A stretch of DNA of 64,000 nt from NCBI GenBank assembly GCA_035772405.1, contig JAYKKM010000263.1:4985001-5049000 (forward strand), in the 5' to 3' direction. A program made the translations under genes and the position numbers. Positions 11,379-23,877 of the stretch are shown here, piece after piece (the stretch's first letter is position 1; each line of letters begins with the position of its first letter). A model generated the notes under the pieces. The model worked only from the letters and a program-made list of their open reading frames with translations, made no database searches and was not told the DNA's origin. The DNA is from Chrysogorgia sp. JL179-B06 (lineage: Eukaryota; Cnidaria; Anthozoa; Scleralcyonacea; Chrysogorgiidae).

Positions 11379-13884
11379 TAGGCTTTGGCCCATTGTGCCA
11401 GCATAATTTTTAGCATAATGGGAGCAAAAAAGCATAATTTCTAAAACGAGCACTGCTCGAGCATAATCCTAAAATTTTAGCACTTTTTTAAGCATAAAAG
11501 CTAATATTACTCATTTGGTAGTCTAGAAAGTCAGAAACTTGTTACAAGACCGCTTTCATAGTTTCACTTTCATTGTGGGCAGTAGTAGTGCAGACTGTGC
11601 ACTGCAGTACACTGTACACCTGAACTGCCGAGCAAAAAGCCTGGGAACGAGCCACGAGGTTGTAAACACTACTGCCAAAATGGCGTCAAGTAGCAGTAGC
11701 ACAGATACATCAAATTTAGAAGGAAATCCAGGCCCAGCCGATCAAGTGACACCACAGAGAGCTCTAATTTCTAGGGAACGGTCTATGAAGCTGATAGAAG
11801 GGAAATATGGCCGAAGGGGGAAGGGCGACGTGAAGAAACTGAGTTTACACGATCGATTGCAAGCGTTTACTGGTGAACAATTGTCTATAAGAGGGGGGCA
11901 GTTGTTCTGCAATGCTTGCCACGAAATTATATCATCAAAGAAGAGCATCATACTCAGTCACTGTAAGTCAGTGAAACACATCCGAGCGAAAGAAAGGCTC
12001 CTTAAGTCCAAGAAGAAAGAAATTACTGTAATTGAAGCCTTAAAGAATCAAGATGAAGGTGGGAACCGATTAAAGTCAAGCACACTGCCATTAAAAGAAC
12101 GTGCGTTTCGTGTGGAGGTGGTGGAAAATTTTTTGAAAGCTGGAATTCCGCTATTCAAGATTGACAAGCTTCGCAATCTTCTTGAAAGCAGTGAACACAG
12201 GTTGACCGATAGCTCCCACTTGCGTCAGCACATCCCTCTTATTTTGAAACAAGAGATTGAGCGACTGAAAGAAGAAATAACTGTCCACTCGACTGACGGT
12301 GTTCATTCTACTAGAGATCTCTCCGTAATCTTCGATGGAAGTACCAGACTTGGTGAAGCTATCGTGATAATTGTCCGTTTTGTTGACGACAACTGGTCAA
12401 TTACGCAACGACTGATTCGAATTGACATCTGCGCCAAGTCCCTCAACGCACAAGAGCTGGCTCGTGTTCTCAACAAATGCCTGTCTGTCGATTATCAAGT
12501 ACGAGGTAACTCTTTACTTGCAGCGATGAAGGACGGTGCAAGTGTTAACCAAGCGGCCTTGAATCAAATCAAATTTGTATTCCCTAAGTTATTTAGTGTT
12601 GTGTGCTTTTCTCACACACTAGATAATGTGGGAAACCATTTTAATGTTCCAAATCTCCTTGCGTTTGGAAGTTTATGGATGCGCCTCTTCAAACACAGCC
12701 ATAAAGCGAAGCTCATCTGGCGGGAACTGACAGGACGAAACCCAAAGTCCTACAGCGAAACCAGATGGTGGTCAAAATGGGAGGTGTTTGAGCAGCTGAT
12801 GGTTCAGTTTGGTTTTGTGGAGAGCTTTTTGCAAGAGGCCGAAGCAGCTAACCTCGGCCCAAAACTCTTGCCACAGATCAAGGCAATGCTAGCTGATGAA
12901 GAAAATAGCATCAGCCTTCGGCTAGAACTAGCTGCCATTGTTGATATTGGTCAACATTTTGTCAAGGCCACATACTACCTAGAAGGAGATGGGCCACTTG
13001 TATTCTCATGCTATGAGAAACTCCAAGCTATTGCTGTGGCATGTCGAGCACCCGACTTACCCAATGTTCGTGCCGTTTCTGTTGCAATCACTGCAAAAGA
13101 TCCAACACAAAACGTTGCCTCCTTGGTACGGAATGCTAGAGCATGCATTGACCCAGCAATTCAGTGGTTTTTACAGAAGTTCAATGTTCAGCTTTATGAT
13201 CTTGTAGCAGCATTCAAGGCTGCACGATTGATGTGTCCAGTTGCAGTGCAGTGGTTGAAACCTACAGCAGTCAACGTTTCGACTCTTCGTATCTTTCCTT
13301 TCCTGGACAGTGAGTTAATCATCGCTGGTCTCAATGCGGAGCTGCCGAACTATTTAGCTGCAGCACAGGACGTGCAGGTTACTACTGAAGAAGAAAAAGT
13401 GAAGTGGTGGCATCAGCATGCAGAACGTCTTCCCTGTTGGTCGTCGGCAGTCAAACGCGTCCTACTGGTGCAGCCTTCCTCTGCTGCAGCCGAGCGAGCA
13501 TTCTCCATCCTATCAGCTTCATTCAGTGATCAGCAAGATCATGCACTTAGTGACTACCTGCAAGCAAGCGTAATGCTGCAGTACAATAATCGATGATCTA
13601 GTATTCTAATGATGTCTTGCTATTTATATTATATATCCGTTATTTTGACCCCTTGATGCTTGACTTTGAGCCTTTGACTTAAGTTACTGCCTTGACTTTC
13701 AATGTTAAACATTTTTTGAGTTGTTGAATTTATGTAAGAATCTGTGAGAATATCGAGCATTTATGTGAGAATATCGAGCATAATTTGTGAATTCTAGCAT
13801 AATTTTTAGCATAATTAGGCAAAATTGAGAGCAGTGCTATTAGCATAATATGCCAATTTTTTTAGCACAATGGGCCAAAGCCTA
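11379..13884 (+). mobile_element. hAT transposon with intact transposase
   Basis: A 2506-bp element. Its ends share 20 perfect inverted bases, TAGGCTTTGGCCCATTGTGC, and CCTGGAGG is duplicated on both sides (11371-11378 and 13885-13892). Subterminal AGCATAAT motifs recur at both ends (11401-11500 and 13740-13850) in clusters, as transposase binding sites do in hAT elements. One uninterrupted transposase ORF fills the middle. The matching duplications and open frame suggest a young copy. Confidence 0.92.
11680..13596 (+). CDS. hAT family transposase
   Basis: A 638-residue DDE-type transposase. The ATG at 11680 has a good context (GCCAAAATGG); the frame is open upstream to about 11539 without another ATG. 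An N-terminal zinc finger of BED-like spacing (CNACH then HCKSVKH) lies near residues 70-95. The acidic residues fall in LSVIFDGST, MKDGASVN and the C-terminal SSAAAERAFS, with SETRWWSKWE between, matching the usual hAT order. The last 80 residues are the dimerisation domain (VQPSSAAAERAFSIL). It is one exon with no breaks. The length fits the family, so activity is possible. Confidence 0.92.
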   Translation: MASSSSSTDTSNLEGNPGPADQVTPQRALISRERSMKLIEGKYGRRGKGDVKKLSLHDRLQAFTGEQLSIRGGQLFCNACHEIISSKKSIILSHCKSVKHIRAKERLLKSKKKEITVIEALKNQDEGGNRLKSSTLPLKERAFRVEVVENFLKAGIPLFKIDKLRNLLESSEHRLTDSSHLRQHIPLILKQEIERLKEEITVHSTDGVHSTRDLSVIFDGSTRLGEAIVIIVRFVDDNWSITQRLIRIDICAKSLNAQELARVLNKCLSVDYQVRGNSLLAAMKDGASVNQAALNQIKFVFPKLFSVVCFSHTLDNVGNHFNVPNLLAFGSLWMRLFKHSHKAKLIWRELTGRNPKSYSETRWWSKWEVFEQLMVQFGFVESFLQEAEAANLGPKLLPQIKAMLADEENSISLRLELAAIVDIGQHFVKATYYLEGDGPLVFSCYEKLQAIAVACRAPDLPNVRAVSVAITAKDPTQNVASLVRNARACIDPAIQWFLQKFNVQLYDLVAAFKAARLMCPVAVQWLKPTAVNVSTLRIFPFLDSELIIAGLNAELPNYLAAAQDVQVTTEEEKVKWWHQHAERLPCWSSAVKRVLLVQPSSAAAERAFSILSASFSDQQDHALSDYLQASVMLQYNNR

Positions 13885-13917
13885 CCTGGAGGACATTATT
13901 AAAAAAATTTTCATTTG

Positions 13918-14037
13918 AGTTTTGACTTAAAAGTTCTAATGCTTTATTTTAGAAATAATAGCTGATTTTAATTAGGAATTTTACTATAGTCTATGTGACG
14001 TCATTTCGGGATTTATATGAAACTTCACCCCTAATAT
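13918..14037 (+). repeat. Dispersed repeat, inverted partner at 50771
   Basis: About 115 bp, including GTCATTTCGGGATTTATATG, matches the reverse complement of 50771-50890 with scattered differences. Both are probably MITE or LINE-tail fragments. Confidence 0.6.
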
Positions 14038-14287
14038 CGGCATCTCCTTCGTGTACCGGACACACAATGGACACAGACTACGTCATAAACACAAGGTTAT
14101 TTTCTTGGGATTCAGCTAAGAATAATATCCCTAGCTCATGTCATGGTATTACTTATAATGATTGTTTCTATTTTACTTTCATGTACACCTTGATAGGCGA
14201 ATATTAAAATACTCAATAGCCTTTGCAACATGTGTTTTTGTAGTACTGTGGTACCATATCTACAGAAAGCCAAATGAACAAAATTAC

Positions 14288-14436
14288 CTTGAGTTTATTG
14301 CCTGAAAACTTGATACCATTTTCTGAACAGCTTTCATCGTTAGCATGTCTGGCACTTTTGTCATCACTGGCACTATTATCATCACTGTCGTCATCATCTT
14401 CAGTATCATCATTGGTATCTGGTACATATTCATAAT
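14288..14436 (-). CDS. Acidic exon-like segment
   Basis: A frame with an acceptor-like CACTAG before it and a donor-like AAG|GTAATT after it encodes an Asp/Ser-rich peptide (DYEYVPDTNDDTEDDDDSDD) ending KFSGNKLK. No family recognised. Acidic linkers like this occur in transposon and nuclear proteins, and neighbouring exons are not visible. Confidence 0.3.
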
Positions 14437-15194
14437 CTAGTGACAAATATTCTTCCTTTGAATGTCAGACAAAAAAGAAAAAAGTCAAGATAAATGATTG
14501 ACGAATGATGAAATGCATGACAATTTTCGTTAAAAAAATTTACTTGCATATATATATTTTATTTTTGATATAATTAAAGATTTTTGTTTTAATGTGCAAA
14601 ATTTGAACATGGATCACTGCACAAAATATTGAAAATTTTCATTGTTTAATAGTCCGCACACACGAATGGTCACACGAGTTTGTTGATATGGCACAAAGTT
14701 TTTTCGCGATTTATGCATGAAGGGATTTCGCCAACATTTATATATCGAGCAACCATCCATTCTCTACATGTGTGCTTACTTAAGCTTACCTATTTTTGGA
14801 TTATGTGGCATTTTTTTTACAATCTTTACAATCTTTTTTTACAAGGCTGCATGTAAAATATGGCGTACATGCGATCATACCCAAGGACAAAGGCAAGGAA
14901 GCACTCAAGCAACACGTTAACTACCATTAACGAGTCGCACACAAAAATAAAATCGTGTTGTCTTCATTGCATTGTATATTGGAGTAGACACACTTGCGCC
15001 TATAACGGCGGACCTATAACTTTCTCCCTTTGCAAACTGACAATGAATAGTTTTGTCAGTCTACAAATATATTTTGAAACTTCGCATCATACCTTGTTGT
15101 GGTTGATATTTAGAAATCTCCTGAATAATGTCTTTTGGAAAGTATCTACATTGTGACTATCGATCACAAAATCGAATTTACTGGTCCAGCATGT

Positions 15195-15445
15195 GGATTA
15201 GGGTTAGGATTTGGGTTACGGTTGGGGTTAGGGGTATAAAAAACAGATGGAAATCCGGTCTAGTGTTACCATGAAGTATATACCAAAAGTGTTGTCCATT
15301 TGTCCATGCCCAAACGAATCTCATCCTGCAGGTGCGCACTCGATCTCGTACCCAGGCTTTTCATGCACTAGATTTATGTTGATCCCACTCACCCATGATC
15401 TACCTAACCCTACCCCAACCGTAACTCTAATCCTAACAATAACCG
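15195..15445. repeat. Inverted telomere-like motifs
   Basis: GGATTAGGGTTAGG followed by degenerate GGGTTA units (15195-15236) faces CCTAACCCTACCCC and degenerate CCTAA units (15401-15445). GTTACCATGAAGTATAT also occurs twice, near 15266 and 15475. The rest of 14450-16135 shows no gene. Confidence 0.5.
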
Positions 15446-16135
15446 TAAAATACGGTGGGAGACTATATGTATTGTTACCATGAAGTATATCCCAGACTTT
15501 TGGTTGTTGGGGAGTTTTCTAAGACATCAATGACATGGAGCTACTTGCAATTTTATATATAAACATACGTGGATTGTATTTGACTATTGTGTGTGATAAT
15601 AATCGTGTGATAATAATCTCCCTGCAGTGAAGACGTTCAGATTTTACCTTAAGTTTGTAAACATTTTATGTTATCTTCTTGGTGATATATCGATATTCCT
15701 TCTCTTGAAGTGAATCCAAATATCCAACGGAAATATGGCGTCTTCGGTCTTGCTACTGACTGCAGTTTTGTCATTGCGATGTATAATTTTGAATGAGCCA
15801 CCTTGTTGATAAACTTGGCGATGGCAAGAATTTGGAAATCAAATGTAGAAAACTCGTGAAATCGAGCATGTAAAATTTAGTTGGTTTTAGCGATCGATAA
15901 GTCCCGCCCACTATTGCGCAATTTGGTAACGACGACAAAAAAACAGAGACAGAGGCAGGCTACCACAGGTAGCCCAAGTAATAATAATAATCTCTGTATA
16001 TTACTATTTATCTAATATATTACTATTTATTTATTTACAGATGCCAAAATCATACACATTTTAAAACATGCAAGAAAAACATTGAGCTTGTACATAAACT
16101 GAAGGTGAGGAACTTTAATGTAAATTGCTTTCTCA

Positions 16136-16430
16136 TTATGTGTATAAGTGCCTAATGATTTTGCTTAAAGGGGCTTCCTTTTCAATGGTTGAATAATTCC
16201 GCTCAGATGGATTGAGTGACCATGACACATATCGTATAGGACGCTCCGTTCCATCTGGCATTTTATGTGACAACACAGCTCCAATTCCATAGTTTGAGGC
16301 ATCACTGGCGATAATAAGCTTCAAGTCGGGGTTGAAATGTACCAGGAGCTTGGCAGATTGTAACAGTTCCTTAGCAGTGTCAAAAGCTGCCTGTTGCTCA
16401 CTGTTCCATTCACAGGCAGTTCCTTTTCTC
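16136..16430 (-). pseudogene. Ty3/gypsy retrotransposon fragment, RNase H region
   Basis: The minus strand encodes the link between reverse transcriptase and RNase H of a gypsy-type Pol polyprotein: WNSEQQAAFDTAKELL, then LIIASDASNYGIGAVLSHKM and SRNYSTIEKEA-like residues (RNYSTIEKEA). The family Asp (SDAS) and Glu (EKEA) are present. Upstream the frame decays (a short LRKGTACEW-like trace), and there is no integrase, gag or LTR. It is an isolated relic. From 16440 to 19625 I see only AT-rich DNA and short unsupported ORFs. Confidence 0.8.
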
Positions 16431-19400
16431 AGCAGCGCATGCAGTGGTTCAAGGACCGTGGAAGTTTCAAAATGTTAATACCTTTCTGTATAAGTTGACA
16501 AGAGAATCGGCTATCACAGCTTTCCTCAAATTTCTGGATCCATTTTGAACTTTTACCACGTTCATATTGCGCCTACTGCTATGAAACAAATACCTGACAA
16601 TCTTCCCGACCCTCGGGCCAAATTCCCGACCCCAAGGAGATGCCCGATCCCCCGTGGGGGAAACGAATGACTGGTGCAGTAGTTAAGCATAATTTATTTT
16701 TTAAATCGCCTGTTTACTGACAAGCATCTGTCATATTATGAAGTGTCATATCATAACATAATTCATGGAAGTTTGCCAACATTAAAAGGAAATGAGGAAA
16801 TTAAAAATAAGAGTGTGGGGGGTTTGTCGTGGAGGCCCAAACTCCATGCAATGTTAACCAAACAATTTCGTGTCTCTTCAACCCTAGTTTACTGGTGCAG
16901 AACATAACTTAGTTACTGTATATGTATATACTGTTTAAAAGTAAAATTAAATTGCCTATAGCCCCAGATTCTATATTACCTGTACTTATAAACATTATAG
17001 ATAAGGGTTATTTAAAATATATTCAGATTCTAGATTATTTACAGTGATGATCATAATTGTCGTTTCCGGTGAAATATTGTTTTAACATCGTCAATTAATT
17101 TAAATAACAATGCTAGTGACAAAGCGATAGAGAACATCTGTTGTTTAGTCAAACCATGATCTGTTGAATATGGATGCATATTCTTCAACAGAAATCCCAA
17201 ACTTTACCAGGTCATCGGACATGACAGCAGCAGCAAGTGCTTTGTAAAAATAATAGGAACGTTCCACTTGGACCCATCTCTTGCAGCTTGTTCATTTCTC
17301 AGTTCACAATGTAACTATATGGCCTTATCTGCAAGCTGAACTTGCGATATACCAATTTTATGGTAACAAAAGGACTGGTATGTCTCCAGATGGCTCCTGA
17401 ATCTCATCTGGCTCAACATTGGGTCTAGCTTTGACCTCTCCAAGTGCAATACACTATATAAAGAACAGAAAAAGGACAAAATTATGACTACTGTTACATG
17501 GCACCATTAATTTGGCAATATAGCAAAAGACAGTTATTGCATTTACAACGATTGCAATCCAACAACTTAAAAAATAATTCAATCCAGAAACATACACCAT
17601 AAACCCCATCATATTCGAATCAATCTTTGATTTCTGAATATACTGTAGCGATGCACAGCTGTCGTAAATAATATATACAGGTATATATATGCTTTATATT
17701 CGCTAAAAAATTTTGGTTAAAAATAAAATATGTTCAGAAAAAATGGTAGTAAATTTGTTAATGTACTTTATTCATGTAATCTGATATTAAATCAATATTT
17801 AAAAAGTATTACCTGTCTTAGAATCACTCTGTTTTTAAAAATATCTGCCCAGGGCAATCGCTGCAGTCATAGTTCGGACAGATATATTTCTTGGAATATC
17901 CTCTGCTCCTTGGTTCAGGCTTGATTCAAATAGAACGTGAATGACTGCTGCCAGCCTGATGAAATTCTTGTCTTCTTTAGCATTACCACTGGCACTACAA
18001 GTTTCTTGTCCAGATGAGTTCTCATGACTTGTGTGTTTAACACAGAGCTTCTTCTTCTACGCAGTATTTTATTTTATCTGCAGTATTATGTTTGGCGTAG
18101 ATTCTTTCTTACACTTTATCAAATGAAACGAAGCAACTGTTTTTCAACATTTTGCTGCACTCTATTCTGTCATTATTGGGCAGATGGGTCATCGGTGGCA
18201 GACATATCAGAAACGTATCAAGCAGTCTGTTGCCATCAGCCACCAATCGTGGCATTATTGAACGTAAAAAAGCATATGGTTGAGTGAAGCAAGACAAGGC
18301 CATGGCTTAGGGAACTCCAATTATTTGGTTTGTGTTGCCTTTCGTCTCATACCAATGCGCTCCATCGTTTCATATTTAGACTAATTTGTCTACCCCAATG
18401 AGACAACCAGCTTGGCACATCCGCTGCCACGCCTGCCGAAACGAAGCAAATGATAAAAACCACTTCAAATGCTCTAGATTGCTCTTCATTTATTTTCTGG
18501 CAATATGTTCAAATATTTAACTGAAAACACACCTTTTTATTTCACGCCTTAGCTCTACTCAGATATAAACAGATATGATCAATAACTGGGCATGGAGCGA
18601 CTGCACAAACATATTTTCATTTCCGGATTTATGGTTAGTTTGATTGCCATTGATTAACTGACCATAATTTTATACTATTGCTCGCTTTTCATCATGTTCA
18701 AGGCAATTTCCATGTTTCAACGCGTCATTTTTACATCCATAATTTCTGTATGTGTCAAAAGCCAAGGCATTCCACCTTCTTGGGTCGAACACATCAAAAG
18801 CGCTATTGAAGCATTTGAAAATTACATGCACAGTAGATGGCGTTAGGACTCGAGTGGAAATGTTGCAAGTCTGGCGATAGCTTTCTTTCCCAATCAAGAT
18901 CAGTATAGCCGACCCACTGTCTATACTCCTTTGATTATTGTATGGAATCGGCTTATCCATTTCAATGAGTATTGAATGCCCTCTTTGCCTAGAACAGTTA
19001 AAGGTATGGAGGTGGAAAGATGGTTGTTCAGTAAGACAAACTCCAAGGTCACTTATCTGTCTACAAAAAACCGTTTAGATTGTTTCATGCGTTTATTTAT
19101 GTGGAAAAATCAACACGAAATTATTGGACATGACCTTGCTCTCATTACACAGTTACAGAACAAGTTTCCTTTTCTGTACATCCCTTGTTCTTTTTCGCAA
19201 ATCATGGATAACAAGAGAACTGTATGATCTAATTTCCTCAAGTATTCAAATGGTCTACCATTGATGGGTATTGAAAGCATGATAACACAACTGCACAAGA
19301 GTTTCCCACCTTTGATCCAGCAAAAGCTCATTTTCAAGGTATTTCTGAAAGGTTTTGTGGAAGTAGAACATGCACACTCAGCATATGGCATTGAAAACAT

Positions 19401-19625
19401 GGAAATAGATTTCTACCAATCATACATTCAAGGTAACTACTATACATGCCTGCATATACATGTAACATTGTCACTGTATTTTTACATATACACTGGGCGC
19501 ATGCAGCAATAATGCAACCAAAGCGAAGTTGGCAATTAAAAAAATTCCACACCTCACTTATAATGGGTGGAAGCGATTATTGAATTAAAAAAAACAGCGT
19601 GGGAATGGTTGGGTTTGAAAACTGT

Positions 19626-19691
19626 GGATTATTAAAGGAGCATTGGATTATTAAAGGAGCATTGGATTATTAAAGGAGCATTGGGTTATTA
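19626..19691 (+). repeat. 19-bp tandem repeat
   Basis: GGATTATTAAAGGAGCATT is repeated three times with a partial fourth unit, perfect except in the last copy. Confidence 0.85.
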
Positions 19692-19763
19692 ATACTTCAC
19701 AGTGTGACCAAAGAATGAAGTGAACCTAGTCTATCCGTATTAGTAAATCATGGCTAAACTTAA

Positions 19764-20238
19764 AATGCACCTGACATCAATTTTTTATTATCTTATTTGG
19801 AAGAACTTTTAAAATGATAAAGTAACTTCTTTTGACGATTTTCGTTTCTTTGCTTTCTTTTTGAGATATAACAGTTTGTTTGATATGCAAATGTACGGAA
19901 TTTACGTCACACATGCGTAATGACGTATTGGAGAAATGTGTGTATCTCTTTCATTCTCGAACGAAATCCTTTAAAATTGAGAGGATTGGTGTTGTGGGAG
20001 AAACACGCACACGTGTTATTCACACTTTAGTGTTTTTATTTGATGAACGCAAAGATATATAACATTCTCTGATGACTCATTATGCATGTGTGACGTAAAT
20101 TCCGGACATTTGCATATCAAACAAACTGATATATCTAAAAAAGAAAGCGAATAAACGAAAATCTTCAAAAGAAGTTACTTTATCATTTTAAAAGTTCTTC
20201 CAAATACGACAATACAAAATTTTGATGTCAGGTGCACT
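19764..20238. mobile_element. TTAA-flanked foldback MITE, copy 2
   Basis: A 475-bp element flanked by TTAA (19760-19763 and 20239-20242). The ends are AATGCACCTGACATC and its complement with one difference (GATGTCAGGTGCACT). The arms are about 200 bp and include TTATCTTATTTGGAAGAAC and TTTACGTCAC/TGACGTATT. A stretch (GAACGAAATCC) matches the arm of copy 1, so the two families are related. Confidence 0.8.
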
Positions 20239-20993
20239 TTAAAGCATTCGCAAGAATAAATTAACGTTATTGACATTATATAGTTATTATAACTTTTCTG
20301 AGATTTTTTAATTCACTATCTAACTATGTTATTTCTATTTACTAGGTACTTGCGAGCTCCTTTAACGTCTGGGCAAAAACATCCCGTCGCGCAATGCGGT
20401 CACGAATATCGCTCCGCCCGACTGAAACGGCATATTTCCCCCCCGTATTTTTTACACTTCTTTCACGTACTTCTTGTATATTCCTATACTACTCGAAAAT
20501 GTCTGTTCACTCTCCTGAATTGAACGTAACACACTCTTTATTCCGAAAGTGACGTCATCACAAAAATGGTCCACAAATTACAAAACGTAAAACTAACAAA
20601 AAAAAAGGAAAGTTAAAATTCCAAAAAAATATTCCGATTTTTATAAAAATGAAAAACCGGTGTTTTCAGAGCACATGTACTACTTCTGACTATGCATACC
20701 AAATTTCGACCTGTTATCGTTAATATTGCCAAAGTTATCCTACTTTCAATTACTACCTAAATATCAGTAACATCGCACTTAAATATCGTTACTGTTATGC
20801 CAAAACGACTTAATAATAATAATAATAATAATAGTCTTTATTAATCAATACTCGAAACACACGTCCGAGTTTACATGGAATTATAAAAAATAAGGTATGT
20901 AGTCTATTTTTCTTCATTAGTTATTTACATCAATAATTTAATAAAACTAATAAAATTCTACAGTATTGTTAAAAATTATTAAAATATCATACA

Positions 20994-23877
20994 CTAGATA
21001 AAATTGAAAAGACATCTATTTACAAAAGATTTTTTAAATCTTTCAGTTTTCACTAAAGGCAGTTCAAAGTCATGTCCCCTTTGCCTTAAAGTTCGATTTA
21101 ATTTGTTGGGTAAAAGTTCTCTTAATGCATTATTTCCATCATCTAATATTTTATTCCATAACCTCTTGTCTCTCTTATTTATTATTTCTCTAAAATTAGA
21201 TTTTTCTGTTACGTACCTATTACGGTATGCACGATTTACAAACTTATCAATCTGACTGATGTATTTAGTATAGGATGCTCCTCCCCAAAGTTCAATTCCA
21301 AAGGTGAATAATGACATTATTAAACTCTGAAAGAGAAGTTCTAACTGCTTTGTTGTAAAACCATAATATTTACACACTCGTAAAATGTACATTCTTCCAC
21401 TCGCTTTTTTGAGCATCTCTTCGAAGTGTCTATCCCAATTTTCTGGTATTTCCTCAAGGGTAACTCCAAGTATCTTGAGCCATGTTTTCCGTTTGATGGA
21501 CGGAATGCAACTGGGTAGAGGTATCGATGTTCTCCCACGAACAATCATTTCATATGTTTTGTTCATATTCAGCACCATTCGGTTTTCATCTGACCATGAT
21601 TTCATATTTTCTACCTCTTCTGTACCTGTATCATCCTCATCATAGCCCAGGACTATTGTTATATCATCAGCGAATTTACAGAGTTCATTAATTGGATTTA
21701 CTGATTTAATGTCATTTACCATTATTGAAAATAGTATCGGGCCTAGAACAGTTCCCTGAGGCACGCCACGATTAATTTTCAAGAACTCAGTTGTGATGCC
21801 ATCAACTGTTACTCTCTGTTTGCGATCTTTTAAGAAATCAATCATCCAATTTATGATGTACGGGTTAAAAGGCAATTTCTTAACTTTTTCAAATAGTATG
21901 TCATGTGGAACACTGTCAAAAGCCTTGCTAAAGTCAAATGATAGTACTCTCACGTATTTGGCACCATTATCCAACCCTTTCAACCACGTGTGTTGACATT
22001 TAATTAGAGCCATCGTTGAGTTGTGTCCTACTTTATATGCGTATTGGTCAGAATCGATTGAATAATATATAACATCTGCAATCTCATTTTTATATATACA
22101 TCTCTCAAATAGTCTCATTATGATATCTGTTAGTGAGATAGGTCTCAGTTGAGAACTTGAGTTGATAACATTTTCTTTTGGTATTGGAACTACATTTGCT
22201 CTCTTCCATACTTCAGGGACTTTTCCAACTTTCAGAGATACGTTAAATATTTCTGTTATAGCTGGAGCTAATTCAGCTGCGTATGTCTTCCAGAACCAAT
22301 ATGGTAGATCGTCCGGGCCAGATGATGAACACTTCTGTTTTCTTAAGAAGTTATAGACAATATCAATAGAAAGAAACGGAATTCTAGTTCCTTCTGGAAT
22401 TTCTAGTAACTGAGGAGCTGAATAATTAGGGTCAGTGTTAATAGTTTGAAAGTAGGCATTTATAACATTCGGATCAATCAGAGAGCTAACAGGTGCAGAA
22501 TTCTTCTCTTTCCTGCCAGTAATGTTATTAACATTGTTCCACCATTTCTTTGTTCCAGTTTTATGTTTTTGGTTCTCTTTTTGAACAGCATTAAGTTGAT
22601 TGGCACGAATTAGTTTGTTAATTTGATTTTGTAGACGAAAAGGACAGGCGCGGATTTAGAAGTTAGTCGCATAAATTAGATTTAGAATTTGCAATTCAAA
22701 ATACCTGTGAATAACAATCCTATTGGATAGGTTTTTGTTCTGAATTATTCTTAAGAAAAGCATAACCAATAGGGTTGTTCATGAAGTGTCTAATTTATGC
22801 GACTAACTTCTAAATCCGCGCCTGGAAAAGGAGATTCTTCATCACCTACGCCTACAGTTTTCTTCCTTTTTTTCAACAAATGTTTTACAAGAGGGGACAT
22901 GAATAGTGGATCACGTGACGAGGTTCGGACTTTTATCAGTGGAAAATTGTTCTCGAATCTCGGCCAGAGACTTTCATAAAATTGTTTAATCATCTCATCA
23001 GGGTCTTGGTCATATTTTGTTATCTTGGACCAGTCCACATTCTCTAGTTCTCTTAGCATATTTAATTTTCTATGTTCTCTCACATCTCTAAAGAATGAGT
23101 TTGTTCTTTTTGCCTTTATAATGTTTCTCGAGTATGCAATAATCATATTATGATCAGTTCTTACCAAGCTTTTCTTAACTTTAATTTGCTTCAGTAGTGA
23201 GGAGCATTTGTAATAAAAACATCTAAGATATTGTTACCTCTTGTAGATGATTTAACCAACTGTGTAAAAGATAATTGATTAAGTAGGTCACGAATATTCA
23301 ATCTGTTTATATCTCCAGTAATAATTATCTTCGTATTAGGGTTTTCCGATAATAAGTGCTCGCATGAGTCCATTAGGAATTCTATTAGATCATCTGCATT
23401 ATAATTATGGTCGGGAGGATGGTATACAGCTGCAACATTAAAACTGGAGTTTTCAGTTGTAATTTTTACCCATAGGCATTCAAACGGATTATCCATATTT
23501 GGTATTTTTTGCATTCTCCAATCTTTTCTACAAAGGATTGCCACTCCGCCACCACTGGCACTTAACCTATCTTTTCTATTGATGCAGAACTCAGGTGGGC
23601 AAATTAGAGAACTGGCTATAGTTGGATTTAGCCATGTTTCTGAAATACAGCAAACATCAATATTGTTGCTCTTGAGTTCCGCATATAACGCAGGATACGC
23701 ATCAGGCTTGACTATTGATCTAGCATTCAACACCAAACATTGTGGAATCTGTTTTGGTTTACTGGGTCCTTGTCTAGTAACATTTACACGACTTAGATTT
23801 CTATAAGAGTAGAGGGGTCTTTGTCTAGACTTTTTACATCTTCTAGACGAGATACGTACTGGAATTACATTCTCCAT
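20994..23877 (-). pseudogene. LINE ORF2: endonuclease and reverse transcriptase, interrupted
   Basis: It opens with an apurinic-type endonuclease (NARSIVKPDAYPAL, ISETWLNP, AAVYHPPDHNY, TGDINRLN; SDH replaced by RTDHN), breaks frame by one base near 23185, and is then split at 22832/22645 by a 180-bp hAT MITE. The reverse transcriptase follows: RPISLTDIIMRLFE, FDFSKAFDSVPH (motif A), RGVPQGTVLGPILFSI and FADDITIV (motif C, FADD). It ends ...FVNRCLFNFI. The catalytic residues are present, but the insertion and frame break make this copy non-functional. Confidence 0.85.
22645..22824. mobile_element. hAT MITE nested in the LINE
   Basis: A 180-bp element. The ends are CAGGCGCGGATTTAGAAGTT and its complement, about 36 bp of near-perfect TIR. 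GAAAAGGA is duplicated at 22637-22644 and 22825-22832. Deleting the element plus one duplication rejoins the reverse transcriptase frame. Confidence 0.93.

Noticed and set aside
18109..19552. Several overlapping ORFs on both strands
   Set aside because: No motif, no conserved start and contradictory frames; nothing distinguishes them from chance.
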